A DNA stretch of 41,470 bases. Origin: Oscillospiraceae bacterium (GTDB lineage: Bacteria > Bacillota > Clostridia > Oscillospirales > Oscillospiraceae). The translations under genes were made by a program, and so were the position numbers. The notes under the pieces were generated by a model. That model was given only the letters and a program-made list of their open reading frames with translations. It was not told the origin of the DNA and ran no database searches. Positions within the stretch are counted from its first letter, which is position 1, and every line of letters starts with the position of its first letter. Where the stretch lies: NCBI GenBank assembly GCA_017447645.1, contig JAFSNA010000112.1, positions 1-41,470 on the forward strand. The letters run 5' to 3'. Below are positions 38,853-41,470 of this stretch, piece by piece.

Positions 38853-41294
38853 TCAGGCTTCGTTGATGGCCGCGATCACGCCCGAGGCGTCGTTCAGAGG
38901 CCTGACATAGCCCTCTAGCATCCTCGCCTTCGCAGCGAGACCGCGCGAGCGCGGGCTGATGAAGATCGTGCATTTTCCCCGCCCGTTCCGTGCCTCCTGG
39001 ATGAGGTTGAGCGCGGCGGAGTTGCCGTCAAAGGCAAGCAGCACAGAGGGCATGCGCTTGAAGATCTCATAGGCGAAGCTCTTATACAGGCCCATCGCCG
39101 AATTCTCGATCGAGATCAATACCTCCACGCCCGACAAGACCAGACGGGCCCGCTCCGCCGCGCTGATCCTGCCCGGCACGATCGCGAAGATGCGGAAGCG
39201 CCCTGCCGCGCTGCGGACGAGATAGCCCTCCTGTCCGGACAGCGAGTGGCCAACGACGAAGACGACCTTCTGCGGGTCGGCCTCGCCGACCAGCGCGTCG
39301 ATCAGCGCGCGGTCCCCGGCCTTGAGCAGCGTGCGGTGGCTGCTGTTGTTGAAGCTGCCGCCCGCTGCGATGACGGGAAGCATACCCTCCGGCAGGACGG
39401 AGATCTGTGTGCGCAGCGCCTCCTCGGCGTCGATCTTCTCCGCGCCGTGCCACAGATCGTCGGCCGCGGGGAGAGCGCCCTCGAGTCGCAGGCGGTAATA
39501 TCTCTCCAGATCTCCGCCCTCGAAGCGGGAACGGAATCGCTCTTCCTTTTCGCGGAACACACGCAGGCTTTCCTGCAGGATCGCATCCTCCGAAAGGCGC
39601 ATACGGCGCAGCTCCTCGTGAGAGAGCCCCAGAAGCTTTTCCAGGCTCAGCTCCTCGTCGATCGAATTCGTCCCGTACAGCGCGCAGCCGTCCGTGCCCT
39701 GCACACAGCTGACGTCGGCGGCCAGATACTGCCGCAGCGGGTGGCGCTTGAGGTGACTGAGGTTGTTCAGTCGCACGTTCGAGGTGATCTGGAATTCCAG
39801 CGTGACACCGTATTTTCTCATGTCCTCCAGAAGCCTCTGCCCGCTCGCGCTTCGCAGATCGCATGCGTACAGGCCGTGGCCCACGCGCATCGGCGGGAAG
39901 CTCTGCCCCGGCTGGAGCGATTCGGCCACGCAGCGGATGCTGTTGGCGATATTGTCGCGCAGGCTGTCGTTCTCGCCCGCGTGGATGCGGATGACGAAGC
40001 CCGGCTCCTCGCCCGCAAGCTTGACAAGCTCGCGGATCACGCTGCGCAGCTCGAGGATGTCGTTGATCTCCTCGCCGACGATGTCGCTGCCGGCCACATA
40101 GGGGTCGGACGCGATCACGCGCAGACAGCGCAGGTTTTCCGCCAGATAGTCGTTCGGCGTCACGCGGTCGCGCACGATCGTCAGCGGGATGCGCCGGATC
40201 CCGGCAAGGAAGCGCAGCAGCACGCCCGTCTCGCGCCGGATCGTCGGCATGATCTCGTGGATCTGGCGCAGCCTGGCGGGGAATTCCGCGCGGTTGAGCA
40301 GCGCCGTGTCGGTGATCTCGGCATATTCGATGCCGTGCTTGCGATACTCTCTCGCGATCCACAGCAGCAGGTCCTGATAGAGGGTATTGGCCCGGTAGCG
40401 GCCGTCCTCGCGGTCGCGGCAGATCTGCGCGGCGTAGGCGCGTACCTCCCGGTCCGGGATGCCGTCGATGTTGACGCCGGAAAAGCGTTCCTCAGAGGGC
40501 TGTCCCTTGGTGAAGACATAGCGGTAGAGATAGACCTTTTCGAGATCTGCAAACACCGCCTGTCCGTCCTTCGGGATCGTGAGCGAGTTGCGCACCCGCT
40601 CGATGTTCCAGGCCGCGTCCTCCGGATCGCCCAGGATCAGTTCGGCGAAATTGATGAAGGTATAGTCGTCGATCCGGCGCTCCCGATGCTTGCCGCTCAG
40701 CGGGATGTCGCCGAGCGCCTTTTCGGTCTCCCGGCGTTTTTCCTCCAGCTGCGCGCGCTGCCCGGCCGTGCAGCGAAGCGAGAGCTTTTTGATATAGTAA
40801 TACGGATAGCGGATCTGATGAACGATGCCCAGGGCGATCAGCGCGTCGGGCGGCAGGATGCCGTTCATATGCGTGTGCAGGTCGGTCCGGAATTTGCAGT
40901 CCGACCGGATATATGTCTTGACGATCGTCTTCTCAACGCCCAGACGGTAGTCCTTGGTCTGGCTCATCAGCGTTTTGGAGATCGCGGGGATCGAGGCCTT
41001 GAGCTCGACCCTCCCGTCGGGATAGATGTTGGCGATCTTGGTGTTGCCCAGCCGCAGGATATACATGCTGCGGTTGTCGCCGTCCACGTAACAGGGGATC
41101 TCGTCGCGGATGACCGTCAATCCGTTTTCGTCCGTGCTTGTTTCAAGATCGCAGAGCCTGGCAAGGTTGCAGATCAGATTGCCCGTACGGTGGTTCGGGG
41201 TGCGGATCACATAAAAAAGCCTCTCCCCGTCGAGAAACAGCTCGACGGCGATGTCCTTTTCCCTGTCAAGATAAAACTGCTGAAAGAAGATCAT
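38853..41294 (-). CDS. Large adenosine-deaminase-like amidohydrolase with C-terminal Rossmann-like domain
   Basis: An 813-residue protein in three parts. Residues 1-125: a beta-rich domain I do not recognise (IFFQQFYLDREKDIAVEL). Residues about 130-560: an adenosine/AMP-deaminase fold with long inserts and a full metal and catalytic set: DLHTHMNG (H140, H142), VIRIHAGEND (H438, E441), RVGHGLYA (H473), TDGCALYGT (D535), plus FQITSNVRLNNL and VAGSDIVGEE. Residues about 636-813: alternating strands and helices starting VIAAGGSFNNSSHR and VVFVVGHSLSGQEGYLV, which looks like a Rossmann/SLOG-type nucleotide-binding domain. Standard ADA is about 340 residues. Substrate is unknown. AAGGGAG lies 6 bases before the ATG; it has its own promoter. 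Confidence 0.85.
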   Translation of the reverse strand: MIFFQQFYLDREKDIAVELFLDGERLFYVIRTPNHRTGNLICNLARLCDLETSTDENGLTVIRDEIPCYVDGDNRSMYILRLGNTKIANIYPDGRVELKASIPAISKTLMSQTKDYRLGVEKTIVKTYIRSDCKFRTDLHTHMNGILPPDALIALGIVHQIRYPYYYIKKLSLRCTAGQRAQLEEKRRETEKALGDIPLSGKHRERRIDDYTFINFAELILGDPEDAAWNIERVRNSLTIPKDGQAVFADLEKVYLYRYVFTKGQPSEERFSGVNIDGIPDREVRAYAAQICRDREDGRYRANTLYQDLLLWIAREYRKHGIEYAEITDTALLNRAEFPARLRQIHEIMPTIRRETGVLLRFLAGIRRIPLTIVRDRVTPNDYLAENLRCLRVIASDPYVAGSDIVGEEINDILELRSVIRELVKLAGEEPGFVIRIHAGENDSLRDNIANSIRCVAESLQPGQSFPPMRVGHGLYACDLRSASGQRLLEDMRKYGVTLEFQITSNVRLNNLSHLKRHPLRQYLAADVSCVQGTDGCALYGTNSIDEELSLEKLLGLSHEELRRMRLSEDAILQESLRVFREKEERFRSRFEGGDLERYYRLRLEGALPAADDLWHGAEKIDAEEALRTQISVLPEGMLPVIAAGGSFNNSSHRTLLKAGDRALIDALVGEADPQKVVFVVGHSLSGQEGYLVRSAAGRFRIFAIVPGRISAAERARLVLSGVEVLISIENSAMGLYKSFAYEIFKRMPSVLLAFDGNSAALNLIQEARNGRGKCTIFISPRSRGLAAKARMLEGYVRPLNDASGVIAAINEA

Positions 41295-41339
41295 GCGCCG
41301 CTCCCTTCCAACCGCGACCGGTATGGCGTCCTTTTATTT

Positions 41340-41368
41340 ATTTTGTCATTCCCGCCGCGACTTGTCAA
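41340..41368 (-). promoter_or_regulatory. Predicted promoter of the deaminase-like gene
   Basis: Consensus -35 TTGACA is at 41368-41363, followed by a 17-base spacer and CAAAAT (41345-41340) with TGA before it. The ATG is 45 bases downstream. Confidence 0.6.
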
Positions 41369-41395
41369 CAAGAAGTCGCCTTCCCTGTCGTCAAC

Positions 41396-41440
41396 AAAGG
41401 CCGCCGCCCGCTGGAAACAGCGGAGCGCGCGGCCTTTTTT
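41396..41440. terminator. Terminator past the right-edge gene
   Basis: A two-part hairpin: outer stem AAAGGCCGC / GCGGCCTTT (41396-41404 with 41429-41437), inner stem CGCTG-GAAA-CAGCG (41409-41422). It lies 12 bases past the stop at 41449; T runs occur on both strands (longer on the plus). Confidence 0.75.
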
Positions 41441-41448
41441 GACGGCTG

Positions 41449-41470
41449 TTATTCCTGTATCACCACGGTC
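41449..41470 (-). CDS. C-terminal end of an unidentified gene (runs off the right edge)
   Basis: Read on the minus strand the last bases give ...TVVIQE and TAA (41451-41449), directly followed by a terminator hairpin, as at the end of a gene. Only about six residues are visible, so the product cannot be named and the frame itself is inferred from the stop and the terminator. Confidence 0.35.

Noticed and set aside
38853-41294. RADAR defence system (RdrA-RdrB).
   Set aside because: Only a large deaminase is seen. The downstream neighbour is DUF1015, no AAA+ ATPase is in the window, and the C-terminal Rossmann-like domain is not something I know from RdrB. The gene past the right edge is unseen.
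1-41470. CRISPR arrays, insertion sequences, prophage genes.
   Set aside because: I found no regularly spaced repeats, no transposase or integrase motifs and no phage structural genes; gene content and base composition look like core chromosome.

Overview
The window is chromosomal DNA from a GC-rich, endospore-forming member of the Clostridia. The complete spoIIIAA-AH locus, the Clostridia-type order asp23-nusB-xseA-xseB-ispA-dxs, an Rnf complex of the order C-D-G-E-A-B, and a flavodiiron/rubredoxin protein together point to an anaerobic spore former, perhaps of the Oscillospiraceae/Eubacteriales type. The genus cannot be fixed from sequence alone. TGA is a normal stop codon here. Almost every gene is on the minus strand; only four genes (starting at 7995, 17125, 17754 and 32110) are on the plus strand. 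I see no insertion sequence, prophage or CRISPR array.

Right-to-left in the direction of transcription, the layout is as follows. 41449-37614: the last codons of an unidentified gene, then a large adenosine-deaminase-like protein with an extra C-terminal Rossmann-like domain, and a DUF1015 gene. 37515-34325: a promoter, a glmS-type self-cleaving ribozyme, and an operon of a left-handed beta-helix acyltransferase, nagB and glmM. 34326-32524: xdhC and a DUF364 gene. 32472-29943: a small plus-strand gene and a multidomain flavodiiron protein with two rubredoxin domains. 29821-24692: the six-gene rnf operon with repeated TGTCA motifs around its promoter. 24650-20347: tepA, uppP and ftsK/spoIIIE. 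20324-18156: mrnC and rqcH (ribosome processing and rescue). 18149-17067: a plus-strand PAP2 phosphatase and a small gene that is a paralogue of the one at 32110. 17014-10231: uvrB-polA-rimI-tsaD-radC, where rimI is interrupted by a TGA exactly at a conserved tryptophan position. 10230-8486: an AT-rich spacer with DnaA-box-like sites, a tRNA-Thr(CGT) and a DUF218 membrane protein. 8471-7935: a small plus-strand membrane protein. 7928-3494: the spoIIIA operon. 3441-1: the asp23 to dxs operon.

The point most worth following up is the glmS ribozyme placed in front of nagB and glmM with no glmS. A glucosamine-6-phosphate-repressed ribozyme makes biological sense for a biosynthetic gene, so NagB here may run in the amination direction and replace GlmS, feeding GlmM and then a GlmU-like acetyltransferase. 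The second is the fused deaminase at 38853-41294, whose catalytic residues are intact but whose job is unknown. The rest is mainly core metabolism, sporulation, translation quality control and DNA repair.
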